Below are positions 22,501 through 35,900 of a DNA stretch of 64,000 nucleotides, piece after piece. The DNA comes from Nepenthes gracilis (Eukaryota > Streptophyta > Magnoliopsida > Caryophyllales > Nepenthaceae). The DNA lies in assembly GCA_033239525.1 (NCBI GenBank), contig BSYO01000004.1:25644037-25708036 (forward strand). Reading direction: 5' to 3'. The position numbers were made by a program, and so were the translations under genes. Under the pieces are notes generated by a model. The model was not told the origin of the DNA. It searched no databases and saw only the letters and a program-made list of their open reading frames with translations. Numbering within the stretch: the stretch's first letter is position 1; each line of letters begins with the position of its first letter.

Positions 22501-25500
22501 CCCATCAATTATAGATATTTAAAATATTTATATATTTATTTTAGAGACATTTATGTTAATTTAGCCATACTTTATTCCATCATTGATCATACTATTGAAT
22601 TTTAAGGTTTATTTGATAGGATAAAATAGAAATTATATTCCTATATTATTCTTAATTGAATAACTATTTTACTGTTTAGTTATTCTAATGGTAAAAATAA
22701 TAATTTTAAATATAATTATCATTTTTAATAAAAAATAAAAAATATTGACTCCCCATTGGTACTTTTTATTTTTGATTATTAAGAAATAATTATTTTAGGA
22801 TATTTTCTTCTATTTATCGTTACCCCAAGCTAGATTAGAGTAAAATCACATTCATGTCAAACACGAGTTGATTTAGATAAAAAATTATGACTGCTAAATT
22901 AGATCGGGTTAGACATATTTATAATATAAATTGGATCGGTTTATATGCCAGGATATGATTTTTTTTTATTTTTAAATAATTTTTTAAAAAATTTATAGAT
23001 ATATAAAAATGGCTAAAAATATAAAATATTTAAAAAATAATATTATGTAAATTTAAAATATTATCTAATTATATATTTAAATAAAGAATATTATATTAAT
23101 ATTATTTATTATACAAATATATACATAAGTATATTTAAATAAAAAATTTTTATATAAAAATTATTAATTATACGAAGATATAATTTATTGAAATAAATTT
23201 TTAAACTTGATATTTATTTAAAATAAAAAATATTTATAAAAAAATTATAATCCAGGTCGGATTAGCCTTGAATCAATTATTTTACCTGTGATTGTACATT
23301 GCCTAAAAAATAATTGGGTATTCTTAACTATATCCATCTATAATACCGATATATATTTACCAAATTGTATAAAATTTTAAATTGATAAAATCAAGTAGAA
23401 CAAGTGACTCAGTTTTATACAATTAAAATAATATTAAACCTTTTAATATATGGTAAAGTACTATTTGTTTAAGTATGGATAAAATAGTAATTTTATACTA
23501 ATTTTTAAATTATTTTTTATACAACTATTATATACCAATTACTAAAAAATTTATCTCTAATTAAAATTTACCTATTTTAAATGACTAACTAAATAATAAA
23601 ATATTAGTTATAAACTCTATTTTTATATTATTTTATTTTTTAAAATAATTATTCTATTTTTATATTTAGTAATTAAATATATAATTAATTATTATATATA
23701 TTTTTTAATAAAAAATAAATAAATATTATTTTAAAAATTTTATGTCCGAAAAATTCCATGCACCCAGTAATCAGAGACCGAATCCAAAAAACAATCTAAC
23801 TTAAAAATCAAATCAACGGATAAAAATTCTGTAGAGGACGTCTCCAACCAACAACAAAATGGTGGGCATTGTCTGCGAGGACAAGGGGACCGATCATGCA
23901 TTAATTGACGGCAAGTACCGCCTTTTTTCAATAGAAAGTTTCAAATTATATGAATACTTGTCACGTACCACTAAAATAATATTAAAAATATTTTATTATT
24001 TACTTATTATTTATAATTTTTTACCCACATAAAATATACTCGTATAAATTAACGTTACATATTAAAAAAAATAACATAGTCTAAAAATTGTATAATGACA
24101 TGCTAGAAGTATTAATCGGATGTTTGTCTCTGTAACAACTATCGGCTCGTGGATTAAATTCTTTTATATAAAAAATATTTATTTATATAAAATAGTTGTA
24201 TTCAATAATGAAAAAAATATCTTATAATAGGACATTATTTATTTTTAAAATAAAAAATAAATATTATAAAATAGTTATCATAGAATATGCTCATCCATGG
24301 TAGTTTAAAGATCACATTTCTTATTCAGTAAGAAATTATCTTCACACTTTTTATACTTTTAAGGGTGAGCACCTAACAGTTGCTAACCTCTTAGTGGGTT
24401 GGCCCCATTTTAATCATAGATACATATAAATTATATTTTAAATATTAATAATTGAGTCATTTTTAATTTAAATTGATTTAGTGATTATAAATTTTTTGAT
24501 AAACTCGACTAGTATTTGTTTAGAACTTAATTTTAATCGGATCTATGTTTTATTATTCATCAACAATTGATCAATTTATATAAAAATAAATAAATGTGTA
24601 TTATTATATTATTTGTTAATGTTTAATTATAATTAAAAATATTTATTTATAGAATAAAATAAATAAATAAATAATTATAAGGGGACACAATCATCGGCGT
24701 CATCATAAATAGGGGTCAAAAGTTCCGTGGCAGCACAGTGGCTACACAGATGAGATGAGATTCCTAAGGCTGTTATATTATTCAGTATATAAAGGCTGCC
24801 AAAAGGCCAAGGATATATATAATTAATTATTGAAAATATTTTATTATTTTTAAAAATATTACCAGATTTAATTTATTTTAATAATACATGATAATTTTAT
24901 AAATTTATATGATATTTTAATAAATTTTGAATGCTGTACTATTATTATTTTTTTCCAGAGGCTAAGGCATGAAGATTCCTTTCTGCATCTTCCGACAACA
25001 CAACACGACGTTTGAACAAGAAAAGGCTAACAGATTGACTGTACGTACGCCTAAAAAATTAAGCTGATGGAATTTCTTCCCATCTATTACAAGAAATAAA
25101 TAAATTAATTAAAAAAATAATTTCGGACATGTCTATTTATTTTAAAAATAATTATAAAAATATCATAAAAAATTTTTAAAAAATTAAAAATAAAAAATAC
25201 GCAAATTTTTTTTTTATTATAAAAATTTTGAAAAAGATAACTTTTGGGAGGGCGCCTCCCATGCGATATCTCAACCACTCAATCATGATATCCAACAATT
25301 AAAATAAAATTATTCTAAAATATATATAAATAATTTTTTAATTTTTAAAAATATTAAAATATTTATTTTAAAATAATCAAAATAACTATTTATATATTAT
25401 ATTAGTATTTAATTCTGACTATTTAATATCTATAATATATATATAATTTGTTTCAATTTAATTATTTTTTTAATTTGATTGGTGTATTAAAAAAAAAGTA

Positions 25501-26095
25501 TATAAATGACTTGAAAAAAAAAAAAGCCCAAAATTAGCCCGATAAAGACATATAAAGTCTTTATTCGATTAAATATCATACAATGAAATGAAAATCTAAT
25601 TTTTTAAAAATAAAAATAAATAAATAAATAGGATGCTAGAGTTGGTCCCGTAGGCACGTAGCACAGCAGCATCCCTATCACAGTTTGCTCGCCCTTACCT
25701 CGTGCCCTTGACCTGTTACAAAGTCACTTCAGGAAACAGCAATGGAAAAGCAGCATAATAAATCCAAAAAGTCGAGAATCGTACTATCAAAAATATCGAC
25801 CGCATAATTAGTTTAAACAGATCACATGAAAATAAATAATTCCACCGTAACTTTAGGTTAACTGCAACAGTATTTTACAGGTATGTTTGATCTAATGAAA
25901 TATTATTTTCACATAAGTTTATAAAATTTATTATTACATATTTAAAATTTTCTAATATATAATCTTTAGAGGTACATTAATATATTGACAGTTCGTCTAA
26001 ACTCGTAGAGTACAGTAAATAATTCTTATGTTATGAAAAAATATTTTACAAATGGTAGCATGGTACATAAAAATTTTACATTTTTAATATGAAAT

Positions 26096-27290
26096 TGATG
26101 GGTATATCGAAAATGGGCTGGTCCAAAGCCAACGTAGGCCCAAAACGGTCTATTGGACGGTCAACTCGTGAACGACCCAACTGGAGAACGAGTCTAAACT
26201 TTGAAAGGCCCAGGACGGTCAATACTAGTGCAGATGGCTACACACGCAGACGGTTAACTCAAACGTTGACCGGGCGTACCGTATCAGTAGACCCAACAGA
26301 GGCTTTTTACGGTTACGGACCTGACCCACTTGAACCCACGATCCGTCAGACAGCCAGCAACGGCTCTCCCAGCATCTTTTACGATTCCAGTTGGCTCCCA
26401 AAATGGACATTGACAAAATCAGTGCTCTTCCTATAAAGAAGGCGCCAGATTTTTTCAATTATCTGCCAATTGGGGCTCTCCAATGGTAAAATACACAAAA
26501 GGAAGGTGAGCAATTTGGAAAGCCACTGACCACCGTGGAAGGAAGCTATCTTGGTCCGTTTGACAACTGGCATCAGTTCTGAAAGGTAAGCCAACCAAGA
26601 ATAACACAGGGGATCACACCTTCCAAAGGAGGGAGATCACCCTGTCAACCATAAGTAAATCCTAGAATTCTGATTCAGCGACGGGTTCTAACTTACGCAT
26701 TCTAACTTACACACAACGAGTTCCGATTCAAACGTTCTTACTGACACAATAAGCCCTCACATGCAATTTCTGGCATACAGAGACAATCTCTTACAGTCAA
26801 GCTCTCACGTACCCAATTTCTTGCTTACAAATAGAACTCTTACATTCACGAACACTGACAGAGCATTGGACGGAGGCCCATCGTCTCTCCCACTCTTCCA
26901 GGCGTTCATCCTCCAAATCTCACCAGAGGCCTCAAGTTTCCTGGAGACCTAATCGGCCTCCCAAGAGTTTTTTCCGGAGGCTTCTACGCTTTCGGAAGAT
27001 CGTTTCCTTACGCTCCCTATGAGTAGGAATCGATCGCTCACGTCCTTGACAAGCCAACACTCCCGACCGATCAATCCTCTTACTTTCTCTCGCTTTTCAG
27101 CATTACCTTCCCTATCTTAGGAGGCTTTACCGACTTGAGCGTCGGAGTGTTTTCGGTGAAACAACATTCCGTCGACACACTGACCTCTTGTTCCCTTTAG
27201 TGGTATGCAGGATTCACACTCAGTGAACGGAGTTGGTCCAAACAATCCAAACAAATCCGAATTTGTTCGAAATCGGATCCAAGTACGCAT
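26096..27290 (+). repeat. 5' LTR of the Tat element
   Basis: About 1.2 kb of mixed-composition, non-coding DNA directly before the primer-binding site. It starts near TGATGGGTATATC, carries a TATAAA box at 26432-26437 and ends near ...TACGCA. The exact ends are inferred from position and TG..CA convention, because no second LTR exists here to align. Confidence 0.6.
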
Positions 27291-27293
27291 CAT

Positions 27294-27313
27294 TGGCACC
27301 GTTTGTGGGAAGC
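27294..27313 (+). other. Primer-binding site of the Tat element
   Basis: TGGCACCGTTTGTGGGAAGC follows the 5' LTR by a few bases. Plant Tat elements typically have a TGGCGCCGTTTGTGGG-like site here, so one CpG-type change (GCGCC to GCACC) is apparent. It primes minus-strand DNA synthesis from a host tRNA. Confidence 0.65.
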
Positions 27314-27378
27314 GTTAACAAAAAGACAACCACTACTCCGAGCAACACTCTCTTTCACCGTCTGATTCTGCATTGGCA

Positions 27379-28707
27379 ATGGTGAAGACGAGAGCCCAAG
27401 TTAGTGATCCCGCTAGAGACGTCACCTATTCCGACTAGGACCACGCTGCGGTGCCACGGTCAACAGGACCACAGGCGGAATTCCAGCGCCCTATTTTCAA
27501 CAGCTGATGGAGCAAATGCAGGCCAACATGCGTCTGCTTCAAATACTTTGCCCTCAGAATGAGCAGCGGTTGCAGGTGGCTCCTCCGGCAGTCGTCCCCG
27601 CACTGGCCACCAAAAAAGTTGGCCAGAGGAAAAAGAAGCCTGCCAAAAGGCCCGAGAGATCCCAGAACAATCCAATCCCAGCCTCCTCCCGCGTTCCTGG
27701 CAGAACAAGCCTGAAAAACGCTCCAGGGGTACAACTTTGTGAGAAAGTTCGAAGAGAAGGAATTCTCGATATTCTCGGGCCAAAAACGGAAACACAGTCC
27801 AAAAGCGAGCCTCCAGGACTGCCAGGTCTGTTAGAGGTAGCAGCGAGCGGGCTGCTGAACCCTCCAGACACAAGACGCAGTTGAGGGCTTACCTCAACTC
27901 CAAAAGATCAGCAAACGCCACTCATGCAGATCCGCGAGTAGACAAAATCTGAACCGTGTTCCAAGATGAAGAGCATACCATCGACTTGGACCAATCTCCT
28001 TTCATAGCGGAGATCCTGAGCTGTCCATTGCGCACCAAGTTCAAGATGCCTTCCATTGACTCATACGACGAGAGCAGCGATCCGGTTAACCACCTGAATT
28101 ACTTCTGCACCCATCTGAGTCTACAAGGGTTGAAAGATTTAGCGATATGTCGTTGCTTCCCGCTCACGCTGAAGGAAGATGCCCGAATCTAGTTCCATTA
28201 CCTCAATTCAGGCACCATCAGCAGCTTCTGTGAACTCACGGATCTCTTCACGGCTCAATACGCCTCGAGCTGACGGGAAGAGAAGCAGCCGTGGCATCTA
28301 TCCCACATCAATCAGAAACCTGGAGAGAACCCACGACGATTCCTGGATCTTTTTATGGTGGAGGCCAGGCGGATTCCCCGGATCACGGAGGAAATAAAGT
28401 TGGGCAGTTTTATCTCTGTGCTAACCTACGGGGACTTCTTCAAGTACCTGGCCCACAAGAATCCCCAAACCTTTCGGAAAGTGGAGTCCATTACACAGGC
28501 ATATGCTGCGGCGAAGGAGGCCAACGAGGCGAAACGCCTAGAGCGGGCAGATCAGTCCCGATCGTTCCCTGAAAAGGGAAAAAGGAAGTACGGCGGCAGT
28601 GATCACTCCCGTCGGAAGCAGCACAGGTCTGGGCCAGCGGAGCGCAGAGACTATGGGTTCACCGGCTTCACGCCTCTGATGGACACATGTTCTAACGTCC
28701 TCATGTA
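27379..28707 (+). pseudogene. Tat element gag, frameshifted
   Basis: The ATG at 27379 opens MVKTRAQVSDPARDV. A frameshift follows and the acidic/Gln-rich part continues at 27507 (LMEQMQANMRLLQ). The conserved gag core is in a third frame from 27956: PFIAEILSCPL, YDESSDPVNHL, then a TAG at a Trp position near 28190, then NPRRFLDLFMVEARRI and a Lys/Arg-rich tail. It encodes the capsid-like protein of the element but cannot be translated intact. Confidence 0.8.
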
Positions 28708-28709
28708 GA

Positions 28710-29553
28710 TTCGCGGAGAGAAGTTCTTAAAGTGGCCAAAATCACTAAAAAAGACTCTAGGAACCAGTCGAAGTATTGCTACTTCCACCGCTCTGCTGGG
28801 TAGGAAGACTGCAAGACGCTGCAAAGGAAAATCGAGGAGCTGATTCGTAGAGGGCACCTCACGAAATACGTCAGGAGCTCCGGACAGAACTCTGGAGCAG
28901 CTGACGGAGAGGGGCAGGAACGGTCTCCTCCCTGAAATCGGGTTGCAGCAGGGGTGGTTAACACGGTCACTACCCAACCTGCTAAAAATCCATCCGGCGG
29001 CGAGGAACAACAGACTGGGAGGAAGAAGTAGCGCACGGCAGACAATACCATCAGCTTCAATGATGATGACTTAGTTCATGTAATATTCCCCCATGCTGAT
29101 CCTCTCGTTATATCCACACTTATTTCAGACGGTAGCATCGATTACCAGTTGCAGCGAGTTTTCGTCGATAATAAAAGTTCAAAAGATTTGCTTTACTTGG
29201 ATGCGTTCTTCAAATTAGGCTTAAAAAATCAACTAAAACCTACTGAAGGCCCATTATACAGCCTCGACAACGAGTCTGTGCCCGTTTAAGGGACTATCCA
29301 ATTGGAGGTCACATTGGGTACGTATCGGAAAACAGCAAGTCGAACACTCACCTTTCTAGTGGTCGACCTACCCTCAGTGTATAACGCCATACTGGGCAGG
29401 CCATACTTGACAGCGTTCGGGGCAGTTACCTCAATTTCATACCTCAAAATAAAGTTTTCAACACCCTACGGTGTGGAGGGGTGCTGGGCGACTAAGTTAC
29501 TGGACGAACCTGTTACATGTCACAGGTTGTCCCTAGTGGCAGCACTAGAATAG
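28710..29553 (+). pseudogene. Tat element zinc-finger and protease region
   Basis: 'KYCYFHRSAG-EDC' followed by 'LQRKIEELIRRGHL' matches the linker that precedes protease in this lineage, with a stop at the Gly/His position. The protease core reads VFVDNKSSKDLLYL: the Asp at 29167 is kept, but the Asp-x-Gly-Ser loop has Lys where Gly is expected. 'YNAILGRPYLTAFGAVTS' is the conserved protease C-terminus. Several stops break the frame. Confidence 0.75.
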
Positions 29554-29899
29554 TTGGGAAACTCGACTATCGAGAAGAGACAACCCTTCACAAGCGCCAT
29601 CCCGGTGAAGCCACGGATCTAATCCCACTGGAGCCGGAGGAGTGTGTACAGATCGGCAGCTCACTCACCGGACCACTGCGCAATGAACTGGTTGCATTCT
29701 AGTGAAGGAATGCTGACCTATTTGCATGGACTCCAGCAAACATGCTTGGAATTCCAGTAGAGATAATGGTCCATAAGTTGGGGTTTGACTCCGGCTGAAA
29801 ACCCTTTAGGTAGAAGCGGAGGAACCACTCCGTTGAAAAGCTGATCGGCATCCGAGATGAGGTGAAGAAGGCTGGGACACAGGTTTCATTAGAGAAGTC

Positions 29900-31081
29900 C
29901 ATTACCCGAACTGGCTCTCTAATGTCGTCTTAGTAAAGAAAAGTAATGGAAAATGATGGATGTGCGTCGATTTTACCGACGTTAACAAGGCTGCCCGAAG
30001 GACAGCTTTTCCCTTATCCAGGATCGGCCTGTTGGTTGACTCAATAGCGGGACATGAGCTGCTAAGTTTCATGGACGCCTGTTTGGGTTACAACCATATT
30101 CGGATGAGTCCGAAAGACGAGGAGTACACCTCGTTCATGACTGATCAGGGTACCTACTGCTATAAAGTAATCCCTTTCGGATTTAAAAATGTTGGAGCGA
30201 CCTACTAACGACTGGTCAACAAAATATTTGAAAAATAAATTGGTCGCAACATGGAGGTCTACGTTGACGACATGCTCGTTAAGAGCAAAGTCACCGGCGA
30301 CCACATCCGCGACCTGGAAGAGTCATTCGAGGTGCTTTGTAAGCATCACATGAAGTTGAATCCAGCTAATTGTATCTTCAGAGTAACCTCCGGTAAATTT
30401 TTGGGTTTCATCGTCTCCCAATGAGGAATCGAGACAAACCCAGAGAAGATCAAGGCACTCGTCAACATGGCTCCACCACAGAACGTAAAGGACGTCCAGC
30501 GACTGACTGGACGGCTGGCAGCACTGTCCCGCTTCCTTGCGAAGTACGGTGACAAGTACCAGCCCTTCTTCAAAGCCCTTAGAAGAATAAAGTCCAACGG
30601 GTTTCAATGGACAGCGGACTACCAAACCGCTTTTGACGAACTGAAACGGTATTTGGCCAACCTGCCGTTGTTGGTGTCACCCAAGGGCGGAGAGGAGCTA
30701 TACCTTTACTTGGCGGTGTCAGAGGTGTCCCTCAATTCTATCCTCGTGCACCAGGACTCTGATACTCAGCGGCCGGTCTACTATGTGATCAAAACGTTGA
30801 CCAGCCCAGAGACCCGTTACTCGGGCGTAGAAAGATTGGCCTTGGCGCTACTATTCTCCGTGCGAAAGTTAAGGCCCTACTTTTAGGCCCACTGGATAGT
30901 GGTCCTCACAGACCAACCGCTGAAAAACATATTCGAGAAACTCGATATTTTTGGACGGTTGGTAAAATGTGCTATCGAGTTGGGCGAGTTCAACATTGAA
31001 TTCCAGCCCTGGCCTGCTGTAAAGGCACAGGCGCTAGCTGATTTCATTGTCGAGACTACAATCCCAGTCCTCGAGGAATAG
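29900..31081 (+). pseudogene. Tat element reverse transcriptase-RNase H
   Basis: The RT core is easy to read: CVDFTDVNKA (from 29963), PLSRIGLLVDSIAGHELLSF, a YVDD catalytic box at 30260-30271, then FLGFIVSQ and an RNase H-like part (RPVYYVIKTLTSPETRYSGV). Stops at 29954, 30206, 30236, 30422, 30884 and 31079 sit at family Gln, Arg or Trp positions. The catalytic aspartates survive, but no full-length protein can be made. Confidence 0.9.
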
Positions 31082-31117
31082 CCCGAAGAAAGCGCGAAAT
31101 CGCTTGTCGGAGTTCCG

Positions 31118-31477
31118 GAATGGATAGTCCACGTGGACAGATCGTCGACGGATGCGGGTAGTGGCGCCGGAGTGGTCCTTACAATTCCCGACGGGTTTGA
31201 GGTGAAATACTCACTCAAGCTCAATTTTCAAGCAACCAATAGCGTTGCCAAGTACGAGACTCTATTGGCCGGATTGCGGTTAGCCAATGAATGTTTTGCC
31301 AAGAGATTGACAGTTTACAGTGACTACAAACTAATGGTTAACCAGGTTAATGGAGGCTTTGAGACGAACAACCCTCTCTTAGTCAAGTACTTGGCAAAGG
31401 CAAGGGAGGCCGCCTAGGGTTTTGACAAGCTGACCCTGGTTCACGTTCCCCGAACTGAAAACTGGAAGGCGGATTAG
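31118..31477 (+). pseudogene. Second, archaeal-type RNase H of the Tat element
   Basis: 'EWIVHVDRSSTDAGSGAGVV' matches the aRNH start, keeping the first Asp but with Arg in place of Gly in the DGS triad. The 'NEAEYEAL' helix reads NSVAKYETL, so the catalytic Glu is Lys. 'YSDYKLMVNQV' keeps the next Asp. Stops at 31415 and 31475. The extra domain places the element in Tat. Confidence 0.8.
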
Positions 31478-31525
31478 CTGGCGAAAGCCTCTACAGCCGA
31501 AAACCCAGAACAGTATTAGAGGGAC

Positions 31526-32828
31526 ATGCGGAAGATCCTAGACGCTCCTAGTATTGAAAAGCGAGAGGCAATGCAGATTTTCGAAGTGAAAAACTGGATG
31601 ATGCCTTTTCTAAACTATCTGGTGGACGGATTTTTGCCAGAGGATGTGGAATGGGTCAGGAAGATAACCGGTTGGTATGTTGTGGTTGATGGACGGCTAT
31701 ACTGCCGTGGCTACTTGACTCCATACCTCCGCTGCCTAACTCCCGAAGAGGCTGACTACGCTTTAGGCGAAGTCCACCTCCGGATCTATGGGTCGCACAT
31801 TGGCCGAAAAACCTTGGCATTCAAGGTCATGCGCCAGGGCTATTATTGGCCATTGATGAAAAAAGACGCGCTGGAGTTTGTGAAGAAATGTGAAAGCTGC
31901 AAACTTCACAGCAACCTTCACCGCCAGCCATCTGCAGATCTGAAGACCCTTTAGGCCCCTTTGCCATTCGCGTAATGGGGACTTGATCTTCTCGACCCGT
32001 TTCCCATTGCAACAGGGCAAAGAAAATTCATCATTGTGGGTATTGACTACTTCACCAAACTATTTCACCAAGTGGGTCGAAGTCGTCTCACTGGCTAAGA
32101 TTACAGAGCATAACGCCCTGGAGTTCCTCTGTCAGAGTATCGTTTGTAGATTCGGTGTCCCCGAGGTCGTTATGACCGACAACGGGACCCAATTCTCGGG
32201 AAAACTCTTCACCAAGTATTGCGTCAGCCTTGGCATCAAACTGGTCCACACTTTGGTGGCATACCCCCAAGCAAATGGATAGGTGAAGGTCACAAACCGA
32301 ATGCTGCTACACGGGTTAAAAACTAAGCTGGAGGACGCAGGGGGCTCCTGGGCAAACGAGCTCCCTTCCGTTCTCTGGTCTTATCGAACAACCCCGAAGG
32401 AACCAACGCGCGAGACGCCCTTCAGCCTCTGTTACAGGATTGAGGCGATAATCCTGGTCGAAATCGGACTTTCAAGTCTCAGGGTGGAGTCCTTCGACCC
32501 ACTGGCTAACTCCCAAAAAATCAGGGAGTACTTAAACTTGTTAAATGAAGCTCGCGATGCTGTCAGGGTACAGACCTACCAATATCGGATCGCCCGATAC
32601 TACAATAAAAAAGTTAAGGCATGACTATTCGATGTAGGAGACCTGGTCCTACGAGGCATCGAGGCCACAGGCAAGCTCGCCGGCCGCAATAACCTCTCCC
32701 TTAATTGGGAATGACCTTTTCTCGTCTCCGCCGTCTTGCAAAACGGAGCCTACAAACTTCGGACCCAGAACGAAAAACTGGTTCCGCGAACGTGAAACGT
32801 AATCCAGCTCAGACGCTACTTCCTGTAG
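31526..32828 (+). pseudogene. Tat element integrase
   Basis: The zinc-binding region has His residues near 'IYGSHIGRKT' and a C-x2-C in KKCESCKLH. The core keeps Asp in WGLDLLDP and in MTDNGTQFSG. The third acidic residue of DDE is Lys at 32286 (VKVTNRM, GAG to AAG type). The C-terminal module ends RTQNEKLVPRT-NVIQLRRYF. Stops at 31517, 31952, 31973, 32280, 32622, 32712 and 32793. A 13-bp tandem duplication near 32051-32071 shifts the frame. Not functional. Confidence 0.9.
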
Positions 32829-32960
32829 CAGATGCAGGTACGCATTTGCATTTTTGTTGCACTTGCTTACTTGTTTTGAATTTGTGAAAAATAAGTGTTT
32901 ACTTAACATGCTTCCTATGTGTATGTTCATTATTTTTCTTTGTAGGTTACCCGACCCAGA

Positions 32961-35900
32961 CTGCCTAAATTGGGAGGGTTTTTACCCCGTCGTTAATAAA
33001 CCCTAGTCATCCAGACGGCCCACAAGAGGTCGAACTTGAACCTCAGTCATCCAAAAATAGTAGAACAATTTTAAATCTTTTATATATTTGTAATAAACTA
33101 TATTTATTAATTGCTATATGTTTTGTATTATAAGTTGAACCATGAGTTTATAATTATTGCTAATACGTTTTTGCTTCTTATTAACCTATTATTAATTTAA
33201 ACAATGGTGACCACTCTGCCCATCTAAAGTCAATAGGAGTAGGATTAAATAGAAATTATACAATTATAAAAAATTGATTAAAACAATATCCTAGAAGATA
33301 ATTCATTGAGGGATGGGTGAAAATAAAGAATCATACAGATGATTAAATAATTATTTTATTTGTTTAAAAATAAAAAGCCTTACCTTATTTTCCTTTTTAT
33401 TATGATAGGCCATCATTCTATGGGATAATTTTACAATATATTTGTATATATTTCAAGTAAGAGTAAAATTATTGGTAAATAAATATACCCATTTTGTGAA
33501 CTTGGCCATTGACACAAATAGAAATAGAGAGGGGTGTACAAACCCTTAATAAAGTTAAAATCAATACATTTATAGGTTAGGTGGAATGATAAAAATTTTA
33601 GCATAATTTAGATTTTTCTTTTAATATTTTTTAAAAATTGGTTTTGTACCATTTTTTTTAAGCCAGGTGGTAACGATTTTACCAAAATTAAATAGGGAAG
33701 ACAAGAGTTTGCCTCCTAACAAAGAAAAATATTATTCCTACATCCACGGGCTTCTCAAGAGCATAATCAAATTTATAAAAATAAAAGAATTTTTGCACAT
33801 AATTTTTTAATAAATAAAAATTAAAATTACTAAAAATTTGAATAAGATACATCTAAAAAGTTTCAAATTATAATGTTCTGCATCACGACGCCCTGCTTCT
33901 TCTCAGGCGAGGCATGACATCTAACTGGTGGATGCATCTCTAATGAAGGAGGGGCAGTCCATTGATCTCTCTTTCATGTTTGTACGTGTATTATTTAATG
34001 AGAATTTAGATTATTTTATTGTTTTTTAATATATAATTTTCATATAAAGTTCTGAAAAAAGTTTGTAAGATTGGTAATGACATGATAAGAAATTTAGTTT
34101 TGATGCGTGTTGAAAACTCAAATTGTTATACGAATTATAAAACTGTATCGCTGTATCTGGATACTTGAACAGAAATAGGTTTGGTCTTCGTAATTCTAAA
34201 TCTAGATCATGTGTACCACGATAAGATAAATAAGAGATAAAAAATATATGAAACTCGTTTTTAATATATCTTTTGACACTCAAATTAGATATCTTTCTCA
34301 TGAGAGAAAAATATAAAATAGTATATGTGAGAATTTAGAGAGGATGGTAAAAAAGGTTTGTTTGGAGAACAATACTCATTTTAGTATACTCAACTAGTGG
34401 GGTGACTTTAAAAATTGTACACTCATCTTACGGAGTGTTTGACTTCCCCTTATTTAGTTGTCTTAGCCTGACTTCTTGTTTTCGTCCCCATTTTTTGTGG
34501 GGAAAAGGATTTATTTATAATGAGAAACGTTATTTGGTTGGCAACCCAATGAATTAATATGTTGGTATGTGCCTCATTAATAGTGAGGAAAGTTACTTAC
34601 ATGTGTAACAACCGTTTCAATTCAATTGGAGGACCATAGGCTATCAGTTATTGGATCGGCACAATTGTCGTCTGAGACAATTAATTAAGTAAGCCATCAT
34701 GATCTTTTAATGTTTGACTGTTGAGGTTATGTCAATTTACTTATACGTTGTGCCGTTTGCATAGTGGGCTTTATGGCATTTTTTGATGGGCCGCCGATGC
34801 TTAGACCTCTTATCCACTTACACATTGAACTGATCCATATTTGGCTGTAGCTATCAAGTCCATTTCATTCCAATATTTCAATCAAATATAGTTTATTTAA
34901 ATTTGGTATACAAATTGGATTAATTAGTTGATGCATTTTTATAATTATTATGATCATAGCTTGGTTCATATTTGATTTTGGGTAGATTTTTTTTTAAATA
35001 CAATAGTAAATATAGAAAAAATTACTCACTTTACAAAGAAAATTACACATTTATTGCAGTCTATTTAAAAAAATCACTTACCAACAAAGGATGTAATATT
35101 ATTTTATTAAAGTGTTTAATTACTCAACTCTTGAATATAAACTTAATCTATCTAAACTTTGAACTTACACTTCCTTGAATAAAGAAACAATGAACAAAAT
35201 ATTAAAGAAAAAAAATCCAACAACTCAACTGCCACGGATTTGGAGATCTTTTATCGTGACCATACTTTTTTAATCTCAGCCGTTAGATTAATAAAATCTA
35301 AAATTTAAAATTTAAATATTAAATAGCACCTTTAAATACTTATATTATATATATATATATTGGTTAATATTTAAAAGGAACTAATATTTAATATATTTTT
35401 TAAAAATAATTATTTTTAATATTTTTTATTTTAAACATAATTTAGTTGCCCAAATGGAAGAAACAGAGTGATACCCAAACTGCAAGTTCTCCTTGGGTGC
35501 AAAATTAAATGTGCCTTGGCTGCTCCACTAGAAATTAAATATGCACCTTCAAACTAGCAGCTGCTGTGCTTTCGGTCACTAAGGAGAATGCATGGACAGT
35601 TCATCTTGGTGGGGTCTTTGGTATTATTGATGGGTACAAACGGTGCCATATTTTAAATGATTCATTATTGGTTCAACAGAATTTAGGACGATCTTTTTTA
35701 TTGTGCAATATTTTTAAATCTGACTTCAGAATTTTTTTTATACAAGGTGGTGAATATTCCGAGCGTTCAACATGAACAAAATAATTTACTTATACATAGA
35801 ACATAACATGTTACGAATAAAATTTATGGATAACAGACATATTATAATATTTTAAATTTTTGTTCAGATTAATTTAATATTAATTATAATTTTGAGTAAT

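Larger units (their letters stand above)
15848..26088. other. Ten-kilobase AT-rich intergenic region
   Basis: No gene is supported here. The sequence is mostly A/T with foldback elements, microsatellites and one GC-richer island, each listed separately. A 124-codon minus-strand frame at 18813-19187 is low-complexity and unsupported. Around 17580-17740 and 20820-20960 are short mixed-composition patches without motifs. Accumulated small non-autonomous elements are the likeliest origin. Confidence 0.55.
26096..32960 (+). mobile_element. Tat-lineage Ty3/gypsy retrotransposon, disabled, 3' LTR not found
   Basis: Order: 5' LTR, primer-binding site, gag, protease, RT-RNase H, a second archaeal-type RNase H, integrase. 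The extra RNase H (31118-31470) between RT-RNase H and integrase marks the Tat branch (known). The coding region is much more GC-rich than its surroundings. At least fifteen in-frame stops and several frameshifts break pol. After the integrase, 32940-33060 has a GGGAGGG purine stretch like a polypurine tract, then AT-rich DNA. No copy of the 5' LTR follows. Confidence 0.9.
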
